DNA of 64,000 bases from Saprospiraceae bacterium (GCA_016714985.1 JADKBS010000003.1:539660-603659), one strand, 5' to 3'; counted from the stretch's first letter, positions 30,036-38,700 are shown. Numbers and translations are program-made. The notes: generated from the letters alone by a model not told the origin.

Positions 30036-30189
30036 ATCCAGCAAGGCGCATCCGAAGCAGTTCAAGGGCTATCAATCGTTCCACTGGCGTTTTTGAAAGC
30101 CAAAAACGGGTCTCTTCCAAGGGGTCTTGGTCCAGCGTTCCGATGGTAACGATGCTGCGGTCGAGTTTTTGTAAATAATTGCGTTCCAT
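29980..30189 (-). CDS. Small partner of the nucleotidyltransferase
   Basis: 69 residues: MERNYLQKLDRSIVTIGTL, then a TPVERLIALELLRMRLAGYD helix, ending PRLQRFFTVTERA. A 'TPxERLxALExLR...RLQRxxxVxxR' plan is common in small proteins encoded directly before this kind of nucleotidyltransferase, from memory of such loci. It overlaps the partner by 56 bases in another frame, and the overlap keeps both conserved ends, so it appears genuine and enforces co-expression. The role is not known; antitoxin is one possibility. Confidence 0.65.
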   Translation of the reverse strand: MERNYLQKLDRSIVTIGTLDQDPLEETRFWLSKTPVERLIALELLRMRLAGYDNTVPRLQRFFTVTERA

Positions 30190-30273
30190 GTGGCAAAGTT
30201 AAGTCCTTTTTTTGGATGGTTTTGGTATTCCTGCCAATCGAAGCTACGCTTTCATCCCATGAAATAACCCATT

Positions 30274-30358
30274 GTTCGAGCAAGTATGGAGCGAAGCGGC
30301 ACTGGCGGGCCACTGCCACTACACCGCCAGTGCCGCTTCGCTAAACACTGGCTCGAAC
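30274..30358. repeat. Long imperfect hairpin with perfect 19-nt inner arms
   Basis: The inner arm agcgaagcggcactggcgg (30290-30308) pairs exactly with 30324-30342 around a 15-nt loop. The outer arms gttcgag (30274-30280) and ctcgaac (30352-30358) extend it. It sits between divergent small genes, has no poly-T and resembles a REP/MITE-like element. Confidence 0.75.
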
Positions 30359-30477
30359 CGTGCTATAATTTTAGTTACTGGGACACTGCTTGATTGATAA
30401 GGCAGAACACTTGCGCCAACTGGGTGCGCCAGCTGGTCGGCATTGACCATTTAGCAGGCAATGCTTACCTTTGTTCG

Positions 30478-30804
30478 ATGGGGAAGCACAAAGAAACCGG
30501 GTTGGACTTTGTCGTTGACAAACTGACGAACTCCATCGAAAACGTTGTGACAGGCGACAGCTTTGCAACGGAAGTCGCCGTGTTGTTACAGGATGATTTG
30601 AAAACCGTAACCAAGGCCATGAAACATAAACAAGAAGAACTCGACGTGGACTTCATCGGTGGCGAAGGCTCACTGACCGCCCAGGAAGAAAAGGCCCTCA
30701 GTGCCTATTTCCAACAAAAGAAACTGGCAAAACTGGCTGCCAATAAACAGGAAAACAAAAAAAAGGCGGCTGGCAGTAAGCAGTCGGCAGCGGCTGCTTC
30801 ATAG
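30478..30804 (+). CDS. Small hypothetical protein with Lys/Ala-rich tail
   Basis: 108 residues from ATG 30478. Helical, charged (FVVDKLTNSIENVVTGDSF, LQDDLKTVTKAMKHKQEELD), with a basic low-complexity C-terminus (QENKKKAAGSKQSAAAAS) that could bind nucleic acid. No family recognised. A perfect TACCTTTG (30466-30473) lies only 4 bases before the ATG, so if it is the promoter the mRNA would be leaderless or nearly so. Confidence 0.6.
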   Translation: MGKHKETGLDFVVDKLTNSIENVVTGDSFATEVAVLLQDDLKTVTKAMKHKQEELDVDFIGGEGSLTAQEEKALSAYFQQKKLAKLAANKQENKKKAAGSKQSAAAAS

Positions 30805-31127
30805 GCCATTTATGGCAGTATCCGCTCCCCTTGAAGTGCTAGCAAGTTTGCAACTTGCTAGGCTCGGCACTGGAAAAACAGCAGTCATTTTTTGCTGCAA
30901 ATGCTGGCTTTGGCAGGGAAGAAACAACTGCAAAACCGCTCAGGTGTAGCCTAACAAGTTGCAAACTTGTTAGAACTAAGTGTCTTAGATGCTGCCGGAA
31001 TCACACTTGCAACAACTGGGTTATTATGTATTTCCTGTCTTTCATGCGGTATTTTTTTACAAAAATAATTGAATCTAACTGGAAAAAACTAAAAATGGCT
31101 TCATTCCCTTCTATGCTTTTTTGAACT
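30805..31127. other. Gene-free spacer with paired palindromes
   Basis: Contains the two palindromes described for 30839-30973 and otherwise AT-rich sequence with no gene. It ends at the duplicated restriction-modification gene end at 31128. Confidence 0.5.
30839..30973. repeat. Two related 23-nt palindromes about 90 nt apart
   Basis: At 30839-30861 ctagcaagtt-tgc-aacttgctag, and at 30951-30973 ctaacaagtt-gca-aacttgttag. Each has perfect 10-nt arms and a 3-nt centre, and the two are near reverse-complement copies of each other. Confidence 0.8.
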
Positions 31128-31245
31128 GGTTACAAGATGATAGATGCCCGGCGGCTCATTTGCGGCCCTCTATGATTCCAATCTCCTCCTCCCCCAACCC
31201 ATGCAACCCATACACCAGCCTATTTATCTCACTATCCATCCACAG
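31128..31245 (-). pseudogene. Orphan 3' end of a restriction-modification gene (direct repeat copy A)
   Basis: 31128-31223 matches 32423-32518 ungapped with 5 differences in 96 bases. On the minus strand it reads MDSEINRLVYGLHGLGEEE, then IGIIEGRK and stop, against DRLVYGLYGLGAEEVGIIEGGK at the end of the full gene. The match includes 23 bases beyond the stop codon, so it is a DNA duplication, not only protein homology. The rest of the gene is absent here. Confidence 0.8.
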
Positions 31246-31250
31246 GATGT

Positions 31251-32390
31251 CTATTGTCCGATGCATATTTTTTGAATCCCTGTATGAAGACCATTCGTCA
31301 GCCTCAAATAATAATAGCCCAATGGCAAAGTAGCAGGCAAAAACAACTGCTCGGATTGTGCCCCTAGCGTGCTTGTAGCCAAACACTTTTCCATCATTTT
31401 TTGCCCAAACACGGTAAATAGTTCAATTTTGGATGGTACTGCTTCTGCCAAATTGTAATTTAGGGTTACCCAATTTCGCTGAACCGGATTAGGCCGAACA
31501 CTTAAATCAATATGGGGTTCTCTGGATTCCGCTGTGCTATTTATGACTTGGAAAAAAGGAACTGGTACTATGACTTGTTTGACGAGTACAGAGGGCGTCC
31601 AGTCAGGCTCAGCGACAAAAGAATAAATCAGCAGCGGAAGCATATTGCCGTTTTGGAGAAACATATAGGATGACTCGTAATTAAAACTCTCATAAGTTAA
31701 TGCACCCGTGGCAACGCTATGTGACCAAAAATGCTTTTTACTAGTTTTGTGATAGAGCACCACGTCTGTCACATCACCATAGTACATTTTGGCTGTACCA
31801 TACCCAACAAAGGTGAAACTGTCAACATACGTCAAACTATCAACGGTGTTTGAACCGATGCTCCAACTCAATCGAAATTGCACCCTTTGTTCACCAAAGG
31901 CCAATCCTGTTGGGTAAAATAATATTGAATCCCTATCGTCCAGTTCAAAAGACCCTGCTCCATCGTGGTTTATCTCTCCTGTAAAAAATATACCATCTTC
32001 ATTTTGGTCTATAACTATAATATCATAGTACTCATCAGGGTTGTCACCTTGAAAAAGGCCTCCTGTTGCAAAGGGGAAACTATCTTGTGCTGTGCCACCA
32101 ACGTCCAACTGCAGGCCTTCAATACCCTTAAATGTGGCGTAATGAAAATCAACTAGTTCAGCTTGCGAAAAAGGAACGCCAAATCCATTGTCCATGTCAC
32201 CAATAAAGCTGAAATCCCATGTCAGGTTTTCGCCAGCCAACGGGGACGGGAAACTATCAAAAGGCAGGTCTTCAATTACGCCCAATCCCCATTCGTGGCC
32301 AATGGATTGTTGAAGGTCATAATGAATGGATGGCTGTGATAATGCCCAGGAACTGAGCAGTAAGAGTAAGTAAGTAATTAGTTGCTTCAT
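31251..32390 (-). CDS. Secreted protein with T9SS sorting domain
   Basis: 379 residues. Signal peptide MKQLITYLLLLLSSWALSQ. The middle is a beta-rich domain of unknown family (LTWDFSFIGDMDNGFGVPFS, DIIVIDQNEDGIFFTGEI, YVDSFTFVGYGTAKMYYGDV). The last 80 residues are a T9SS type A sorting domain (IDLSVRPNPVQRNWVTLNYN, FTVFGQKMM, LPLGYYYLRLTNGLHTGIQKI). Export to the cell surface or medium is a safe inference. The gene is AT-rich compared with the surrounding backbone. It lies exactly between two copies of the restriction-modification gene end, which suggests it arrived together with the event that made the duplication. Confidence 0.85.
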   Translation of the reverse strand: MKQLITYLLLLLSSWALSQPSIHYDLQQSIGHEWGLGVIEDLPFDSFPSPLAGENLTWDFSFIGDMDNGFGVPFSQAELVDFHYATFKGIEGLQLDVGGTAQDSFPFATGGLFQGDNPDEYYDIIVIDQNEDGIFFTGEINHDGAGSFELDDRDSILFYPTGLAFGEQRVQFRLSWSIGSNTVDSLTYVDSFTFVGYGTAKMYYGDVTDVVLYHKTSKKHFWSHSVATGALTYESFNYESSYMFLQNGNMLPLLIYSFVAEPDWTPSVLVKQVIVPVPFFQVINSTAESREPHIDLSVRPNPVQRNWVTLNYNLAEAVPSKIELFTVFGQKMMEKCLATSTLGAQSEQLFLPATLPLGYYYLRLTNGLHTGIQKICIGQ

Positions 32391-32422
32391 GAAATTTAAT
32401 CTTTCTTTCGGTTATAACTGGG

Positions 32423-32518
32423 GGTTACAAGATGATAGATGCCCGGCGGCTCATTTGCCGCCCTCTATAATTCCAACCTCCTCCGCCCCCAACCCATACA
32501 ACCCATACACCAGCCTAT
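32423..32518 (-). repeat. Direct repeat copy B (3' end of the intact restriction-modification gene)
   Basis: Ninety-six bases matching 31128-31223 with 5 substitutions. It covers the last 22 codons of the enzyme, its TGA stop (complement of 32451-32453) and 28 bases beyond. Confidence 0.85.
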
Positions 32519-35500
32519 CCACCTCCGCCTCCAGGGCGCTCGTGTCGGCGGCGGGCTGCTGGCGCTTGGCGGCGAGGATTTGGGTGACGAGGTCGGTAAT
32601 TTGAGATTTCACATTTATCTCAGGGTTTTGGATTATTGGAAGTGAAGTCAAATACATGGGTTTGTATTCAAAATATCCTCCTCTTTTAGTTGAAGAAATG
32701 CTTTTGAGAACAAAGTCAACAGTAGTTGAATTCAACACTCCCAGCAAATAGTAGTCTTCTAGCGGAATGATAGTAGTTTTATCGTTTGAATAGCACCCTT
32801 TGTTATCAAACCCATAAGATGCTTTTTGAACTATTGCTGGCAATATAATTTTCGGATTTAAAAATTCTTTGTAAAATGTTTGCCTCCAGCGTTGAATGGC
32901 ATACCACTCATACCTTATTCCGGTTTCAGTTTTATCTCTAACCTCTAGCTTGTCCTTAAACTTTAACAAGTGCTTGTAAACAGCAGGGTAATTTACTCGA
33001 AACGCTTCTTCAGCTTCGGCTGAAGCCCCACCTTCTGTGATTTCCTCATGCAAGGGAAAGTGCCAAGGAATGAAAATTACATGAGATTCATTTTTGGGTT
33101 GGCAATATCTTTTGATTTCTCTACCAGCTAAAAATGGTTTTATTACAGCAGCACTATTTTCATCTTCTTGAATTAATCTGTCTTTAGTTATATCATCAAT
33201 AACGAATGCTTCATTGAATCCAGTTTTGATTCCATAATATATCTTACCCCCTACGTAATCTCCTAATGTCACCCCTGCTGATTTAATTTTTTCAAGAAGG
33301 TTCTGAGTTCCGGTCTGTGATAAATTCCACCCACTGATAGCAAGCGAATTTTGCGATGAGACAAAGCGTAAAGAATGGGCATACCCATTGAATTCTGTTC
33401 TCTCCAACGCTGGGATATTCGCCGCCAAAAACTCCCCTGTCGGCGCTGATTTCTGCAAATTCAAACAACATGGATAAGTCGTTGCTTCCTCAAAAACTGG
33501 CAAGTCACCAAAATCCAGTATCTCTAGGATTCGGTATTGCTGCAACCACTCCCGTAAGGCTTTACCAAAGTTTGCCCGCATGAATTTATTGGAAATGATG
33601 AAATGGAAGATGCCATCATTGCGCAGCAGCTTCATGCTCAATTCAATAAAGTAAACCAGTAAATCGGCAGTGCCTGCGTAGGTTTGGTAATTGCTTTGCA
33701 GATATGATTTCAACTCCGAAAACTCCTCCTGCCTTATATACGGCGGATTCCCCACCACCACATCAAATCCCACAAACCTTCCCTCCTCGTCCAGCACTTC
33801 CGGGAACTCAAAGCGCCACTCGAAGGCGTTTTCATAGATGCGGTTCTCCTGTATCTCCTGTATCTGGGTGTCCAGCTTTTCGATTTCCTTGCTCAGGCGC
33901 TCGATGTCGGCCTTGCGCTTTTTGTCCTCGGCTTCGGTCAGTCCAAAAAGGGAGTATTGGGTGGTTAGCTTGAGCAGTTCCCCGGCGGCCTTGCTTTTTT
34001 TCACGAAGAGCGGGTCTTTCTGCGTGATTTCTGAGCGGAAATCACCCTTTATCTGGTCCATCAACAGCAGCAGGCCCCGCTTGGTCTCCTTGTCGGTGGC
34101 GTGGTGGTATTCCTGCACATAGCGGCGGTAGTCGTTGATGGAGTATTTGATGCTTTTTAGCGCCTTGCTCAAGTCGGCATCGAGGGCAAAGCGGCTGATA
34201 AGGGAATTGCCCGTTTTGATGTTGATGTCAATATTGGGGAGGGTTTCCAGCATCCCATCGGGGCGGTAATAGGTGGATTTCAGCAGCTCAATCCAGAGGC
34301 GCAGGCGGCATATCTTGACAGAATTTGGGTTGATGTCCACCCCGAACAGGCAGTTTTCGATGATGGCCTGCTTTTCATGGAAAAGGGTTTCCTGTATGCG
34401 TTGGGCTTCTCGGCCAGCGGTGGGAGTGAGGCGGTGACTCGAAGTCACGACCTCACTTGCGGCCACACGGTACTCAAACAAATCCTGCCCATCGTTGGTG
34501 GTGACGATAAGCTCGTCGTTTTCCACCTTGGCTTGGCAGTCCCGCAGGCGGTTGCCCTCCCGGTCGGCAAGGATGCCGAGTTCCGACTTGATGGCGATGA
34601 TTTCGTTTAGCACCGACACGAGGAAGTGGCCGCTGCCCACGGCAGGGTCGCAGATGCGGAGGCCGTTCACGCAGGCGTTCATGTCCAACACCTCGGCGGC
34701 CTTATGGCGGGTGGCGGCGTAGTTGCGCAGGTCGGCAAAGGCGTCGAAGTCCAGCCCGTAGCGCTCGTTGAACTTCTGCACCACGGCCCGGCGCACGGTC
34801 TCCCGTGCCATGTACATGGTGATGAAGCCGGGCGTGAAGAAGGAGCCGTCCCGGTAGCCGTTTATCTTCTCGAAGATGAGGCCGAGCACGCTGGCGTTGA
34901 TGAGGGCTTTGCCCTCTTCCTGTATCTCCTCGCTGCCCTCGCTGCTGAAATCGTAGGCATCGAGGAAGGCAAAGAGGTATTCGAGGATGCCGAGTTCGTC
35001 GGTACGACGCTTTCCAGCGGCATCCTTTAGCACCGTGCTGCCTATGGGGCGTATGCGGAAGCGGTCTTTCAGGTTGCTGATGAACAGCGTTTCGGATTCC
35101 AGTTCGCTGATTTCGAAGAGGCTGCTGTTGAGGTACGGGATGTGCTGGAACTTGCGCTGCACATAGCCGGCCCGGTCGTTGGGCAGCTTGGCCAGCACCT
35201 CGAAGAAGAGTTCGTTGAGTTCGTCAAAATCTTTGAGCAGGCTCGTTTTCAAGAAAGCCCGCTCCCGGCTGCTATGGTATTTGATAAGCTGCGCCTCCAA
35301 CAGTTTCAGGAACAGGATGCGGTTCATCCAGGTGATGCAAAGTTCCAGGGCGATGTTGAAGATGCGGTCGTCCTTGCCTTGGCCCAGACCTTCCAAGTCT
35401 TTGAGACTTGGAAGGTCTTTCCCACCACTCCGCCGCCAGCGCTCGGTGCTTTCCAGCGTGGCAATGGCGTTTTCGAGCAACGACCCCGGCTGCCTGCGCT

Positions 35501-36332
35501 CCGGTGCACAACGCTGTATGAGCTTTTTGCCGCCGTCCTTCACTTCTTCGAGGCCCAGCAGGTAGAGCAGTTCGCTGTAAAAGCCTTTGTCTAACGAATT
35601 AGAATCGTTGGCGAAGGGCTGCTTGAGCAGGTGCTGCGGGCTGAATATCTTGTAGAGGGCGATGAGTTGGTTGTCGTCCTTTGGGTCGGCATTGCGAAGC
35701 GGCTTATCATATTGGCGCAGGTCAAAATGGGCGGCGGTCAGTTCATCGTCCATGCCAGCGATGAACGGTGCGGCCACTTCTTTGTAGAAAAAATCGGTGG
35801 TGCTTTGCGCCTTGCGGCCTAGCTTCCAGTCCTCGTATTCCTTTCGCAGTCGTTTGTTTTGGTAAAACAAGCGGTCAAAATCGGCGGCGTTGAAGATGTA
35901 CCACTCATATATATTGGTAATGGCGAGGTGCTTCACGTCGTTGTTGCCATGCTCGATGCGCTCCCGCAGGTAGTATAGCACGAGTTCGTGCAGCGCCTTG
36001 GCGTTGGGCGTAGCGGCGCTCACCATGTCAGCGGCGTTTTTTGGCCTTTTTACTTCGAACAGGATAGAAACCTTACTATTGGCCGTGTTGTCCTCGTGCA
36101 GCACGAGGTCGGTGCGGCCCTTGGTATTCAGTAGGTGCTTGCCATTATAGTAGGTATCGTTCAGGAAGTCCCGCAAGTGGTTTTTAACGTTCTCCTCGCT
36201 TTCTTCATGGTCTATGCGGTCGAGCAGCCGGATGAGCTTGGCCTTGAACACCTCGATTTCGGGACGGGTGGGCTTTACCTTTTGGTAAGCCTTGTTTAGC
36301 GTTTTCTTGAATGGGAGGGTTGTGAGCTGCAT
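32451..36332 (-). CDS. Type IIG-like (Eco57I family) restriction-modification enzyme
   Basis: About 1293 residues from the start chosen at 36332 (MQLTTLPFKKTLNKAY; a longer frame begins at 36386 but covers a likely promoter). The N-terminal nuclease has a PD-(D/E)xK-like core TDLVLHEDN, then SILFEVKRP (about 90-115). The methyltransferase domain has motif I RICDPAVGSGHFL near 590, FGVDINPNSVKICRLRLWIELL, and catalytic motif IV VVGNPPYIRQEEF near 905. The C-terminal TaqI-like target-recognition domain includes GIKTGFNEAFVID, KPFLAGREIKRY, and the closing GYFEYKPMYLTSLPI. One polypeptide cuts and methylates DNA and recognises its own site. Two 33-nt in-frame palindromes lie in the gene, and the 3' third (about 32600-33500) is much more AT-rich than the rest. 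Confidence 0.9.
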   Translation of the reverse strand: MQLTTLPFKKTLNKAYQKVKPTRPEIEVFKAKLIRLLDRIDHEESEENVKNHLRDFLNDTYYNGKHLLNTKGRTDLVLHEDNTANSKVSILFEVKRPKNAADMVSAATPNAKALHELVLYYLRERIEHGNNDVKHLAITNIYEWYIFNAADFDRLFYQNKRLRKEYEDWKLGRKAQSTTDFFYKEVAAPFIAGMDDELTAAHFDLRQYDKPLRNADPKDDNQLIALYKIFSPQHLLKQPFANDSNSLDKGFYSELLYLLGLEEVKDGGKKLIQRCAPERRQPGSLLENAIATLESTERWRRSGGKDLPSLKDLEGLGQGKDDRIFNIALELCITWMNRILFLKLLEAQLIKYHSSRERAFLKTSLLKDFDELNELFFEVLAKLPNDRAGYVQRKFQHIPYLNSSLFEISELESETLFISNLKDRFRIRPIGSTVLKDAAGKRRTDELGILEYLFAFLDAYDFSSEGSEEIQEEGKALINASVLGLIFEKINGYRDGSFFTPGFITMYMARETVRRAVVQKFNERYGLDFDAFADLRNYAATRHKAAEVLDMNACVNGLRICDPAVGSGHFLVSVLNEIIAIKSELGILADREGNRLRDCQAKVENDELIVTTNDGQDLFEYRVAASEVVTSSHRLTPTAGREAQRIQETLFHEKQAIIENCLFGVDINPNSVKICRLRLWIELLKSTYYRPDGMLETLPNIDINIKTGNSLISRFALDADLSKALKSIKYSINDYRRYVQEYHHATDKETKRGLLLLMDQIKGDFRSEITQKDPLFVKKSKAAGELLKLTTQYSLFGLTEAEDKKRKADIERLSKEIEKLDTQIQEIQENRIYENAFEWRFEFPEVLDEEGRFVGFDVVVGNPPYIRQEEFSELKSYLQSNYQTYAGTADLLVYFIELSMKLLRNDGIFHFIISNKFMRANFGKALREWLQQYRILEILDFGDLPVFEEATTYPCCLNLQKSAPTGEFLAANIPALERTEFNGYAHSLRFVSSQNSLAISGWNLSQTGTQNLLEKIKSAGVTLGDYVGGKIYYGIKTGFNEAFVIDDITKDRLIQEDENSAAVIKPFLAGREIKRYCQPKNESHVIFIPWHFPLHEEITEGGASAEAEEAFRVNYPAVYKHLLKFKDKLEVRDKTETGIRYEWYAIQRWRQTFYKEFLNPKIILPAIVQKASYGFDNKGCYSNDKTTIIPLEDYYLLGVLNSTTVDFVLKSISSTKRGGYFEYKPMYLTSLPIIQNPEINVKSQITDLVTQILAAKRQQPAADTSALEAEVDRLVYGLYGLGAEEVGIIEGGK
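34425..34457. repeat. 33-nt palindrome inside the restriction-modification gene
   Basis: Arms agtgaggcggtgact and agtcacgacctcact with a cga centre: 15+3+15, two mismatched pairs. Its length of 11 codons keeps the frame. Encodes part of SEVVTSSHRLT, a hydrophilic stretch between methyltransferase motifs. Confidence 0.8.
35386..35418. repeat. 33-nt perfect palindrome inside the restriction-modification gene
   Basis: Arms agaccttccaagtct and agacttggaaggtct with a ttg centre: 15+3+15, perfect. Eleven codons, in frame, encoding part of KDLPSLKDLEGLG. Same architecture as the element at 34425. Confidence 0.9.
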
Positions 36333-36386
36333 GTGCTTGGTTGTCTTGTTGCGGGTGCAAGTTAGCCAAAAGCCCTTATCCATCAA

Positions 36387-36645
36387 GTATCTATGTGTTT
36401 TTTTTGGATTTGGCCCTGTCAGGTTTTTTTAAACCATTGACAGGGGCAGAAGCTGCTTTGGCTAAAGGGGGAATTGTACAACCATGCCTTCAAGTACCTC
36501 ATGTCCCATTAAACTTGCCCGGCTCTTATTGCGAAGCAGTGCTTTCGTGGAAAACGTGTCCATGGCAACGGGCCTGACGGAAACGGAGGTGAGGCAATTG
36601 GCGTAGAGGCCGGCTCCCTTTTTCCACTCTCCTTATTCTGTTTAC
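36387..36645. other. Spacer upstream of the restriction-modification gene
   Basis: No gene seen. A weak stem pairs ccctgtca (36414-36421) with tgacaggg (36438-36445) around a T-rich loop. On the minus strand ggctTAACTTGC-like sequence near 36360 could be the promoter of the restriction-modification gene. Confidence 0.4.
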
Positions 36646-38700
36646 TTACTCCACCAATATCTCATCCACAAACACCCAGCACTTCTCCCCCTTATTGGGA
36701 TGCCAACTTGGATTTTTCAATACGCTCAACACCTCCACCTTCACGTAGCGGGCCTGCGTGGTGGCAAAACTTTCTGTGAACAGCTTCGCACCGGGCTTGG
36801 TAGTGCCCTTGGCAACAGGGTAACTGCCCTCCTTCACTTGCTTGAAGTTTTTGCCGTCGGCAGAGGTGGAGACCCGCATCCCCTTGGGGAAGAAAATCCA
36901 ACCGCCCGTGTCCTCGAAGGCCCCAATGGTCACTTTGGACACGTCCTTCGTCTCGCCGAGGTCGAGTGTGGCCACGCAGTTGAAGCCTTGCCAGCCGAAC
37001 CATTTGCCACTTCTGAAGGTGTCGCCACCACGCTGGAAATCAATCAGGGTCTTGTCGCCATCGCCCTTGTAGCGGGAGTCGGGGGCCGTGGCCAGCACAA
37101 CGCTCACAGGCTGGTGCCGCACCTTGATGAACTGCTTGGAAGCAACAGGGCTGGTCGTCCAGCCTTGGAGGTAGGCGATGGCTTTGATTTCACCAGAAGC
37201 GGAAAGGGTCAGCGGCTCCTTGTAAACCGCACTGGTGCTGTCCGGCTCCTTGCCATCGGTGGTGTAGTGGATGGTTGCTTTCGCAAAACCCAACTCAATG
37301 GCTACGTGCAAGGTATCCGTGAAGAGTTCCTTGCTGGCCTTGATCATGGGTGCTTTCAGGGTCACCTCGCCGAAAAGGGAGTCGTTTTCGATGCCCTTGT
37401 CCAGCTTGATGCCCGGTTTTTGCGAAGCGAACTTGGCCACGCCATCGGGCGTCACGCTGGTCTGCCAGAGGTAGAGCGAACGCAGGGTGGGCAGTTTTTG
37501 CAGGTGCACCAGCCCGGCGTCGGTCAGTTTGGTCTGGTAGAGGTTGAGGTATTCGAGGTATTGGAGGTTGGCGAGGGCGGCCAGGCCCTTATCGGTGATG
37601 GCGGTTTGTTCCAAGTAAAGGCGGTTCAGGTGCGGCATGTCCTTAACGGCGGCGGCGAGCATGGCGTCGTCCACGCTGGAGGCGGCGAGGTTCAGTTGCA
37701 CGATGTTCTTGCCGATGGGCTGCAGCTTGCGCAATTGCTCGGCATTCAGGTCTTTTTTGCCCTGCAAAATCACTTGAAGCAATGGGCTGCCCGTGGCCAG
37801 GGGGAATACTTGGATGCCCTCGCTCCGCAATTTTTTCAGTTTGTCGTCGGCCACGGGTTCGAGTTTCAGGCCATCGAGCGGGCTGGTAGGAGCTTGTGTG
37901 GAGGCCTTCAAGGCTGTGCGCAAGGCTTCGGGCATGGCTGTGGCTGCCACTGTTTTATCGAAAGGAGCGCCTGCCTTGAGCCACCAATCGAGGAGCTGCA
38001 TTTCGGGGACGGTGAGCTGTTTTTTGCCCTTGGGCGGCATGTGGTCGTCGTCGCTGAGGGGCAGGTGGATGTGCTTGAGCAGTAGGCTGTTCTCCGGTTT
38101 TTCGGGCGTGATGGCGGGGCCGTTTTCGCCGCCTTTTAGCAGGTCTTCCTTGGTGAGCACGGCGAGGTCGCCCTTGCGCTTTTTTGGGCCATGGCAGTTG
38201 CCGCATTTGTCCTTTAGCACGGGCAGCACGAGGCCGTCGAACACATTGGTCTCGTCGTTGAAAGCCAAGGCAAGTGGTGCACCGGCAGCGGCTTTTTCAC
38301 CGCCCAGCAGGTAGTCGCTGCCATGCGTGAGGGAGCCGCCGAAGTGGCCAGTGCCCACGAGCACCAGCATGGTCAGGGCGAAAAGCGGCAGGTTGGCTTG
38401 TTGCGGAGCAGCTTTTTTATACAAAAAATAAACTGCCACGGAAAGCCCCGCTGTGGCGAAGCCTAGCCAGCGGTGCCAGTTGAGCAGGGACTCGTCGTAG
38501 CCGCCATCCAAGGACAGCAGGTAGCCCAACCCGGCGGCCACCAAGGCGCTCAGCATGCCCCAAAACAGCGTGAAGCCAACCGCTTGGCGGAGGTTGGGGG
38601 AAGTGCGCCGTGCGGCGAGTTCCATCAAAAAAGCCAGGACGAGGAAGCCGATGGGCAGGTGCAGGACGAGGATATGAAGGCGGCCAAGGAATTGCAACAT
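36646..38700 (-). CDS. Membrane c-type cytochrome protein with DUF2231, LRR-like and chitobiase C-terminal domains
   Basis: 684 residues. Four membrane helices in the first 135 residues (LHILVLHLPIGFLVLAFLME, FWGMLSALVAAGLGYLL, GFATAGLSVAVYFLY, FALTMLVLVGTGHF) match DUF2231. A heme-c motif CGNCH follows near 192 with a distal DHMPPKGKKQLT, as in Planctomycete-type cytochromes. Leucine-rich-repeat-like units lie at about 335-430 (LNRLYLEQTAITDKGLAAL, LEYLNLYQTKLTDAGLVHL, LRSLYLWQTSVTPDGV). A chitobiase C-terminal-like domain is at about 470-535 (ATIHYTTDGKEPDST), then a discoidin-like domain (FNCVATLDLGETKDVSKVTI). The heme and sugar-binding-type domains face the periplasm. Electron transfer linked to carbohydrate sensing is a guess. 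Confidence 0.85.
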   Translation of the reverse strand: MLQFLGRLHILVLHLPIGFLVLAFLMELAARRTSPNLRQAVGFTLFWGMLSALVAAGLGYLLSLDGGYDESLLNWHRWLGFATAGLSVAVYFLYKKAAPQQANLPLFALTMLVLVGTGHFGGSLTHGSDYLLGGEKAAAGAPLALAFNDETNVFDGLVLPVLKDKCGNCHGPKKRKGDLAVLTKEDLLKGGENGPAITPEKPENSLLLKHIHLPLSDDDHMPPKGKKQLTVPEMQLLDWWLKAGAPFDKTVAATAMPEALRTALKASTQAPTSPLDGLKLEPVADDKLKKLRSEGIQVFPLATGSPLLQVILQGKKDLNAEQLRKLQPIGKNIVQLNLAASSVDDAMLAAAVKDMPHLNRLYLEQTAITDKGLAALANLQYLEYLNLYQTKLTDAGLVHLQKLPTLRSLYLWQTSVTPDGVAKFASQKPGIKLDKGIENDSLFGEVTLKAPMIKASKELFTDTLHVAIELGFAKATIHYTTDGKEPDSTSAVYKEPLTLSASGEIKAIAYLQGWTTSPVASKQFIKVRHQPVSVVLATAPDSRYKGDGDKTLIDFQRGGDTFRSGKWFGWQGFNCVATLDLGETKDVSKVTIGAFEDTGGWIFFPKGMRVSTSADGKNFKQVKEGSYPVAKGTTKPGAKLFTESFATTQARYVKVEVLSVLKNPSWHPNKGEKCWVFVDEILVE

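Noticed and set aside
36700..38085. A 461-codon plus-strand open frame opposite the cytochrome gene
   Set aside because: It is antisense to a gene with clear heme and membrane motifs; its sequence is His/Gly/Gln-rich shadow with no family.
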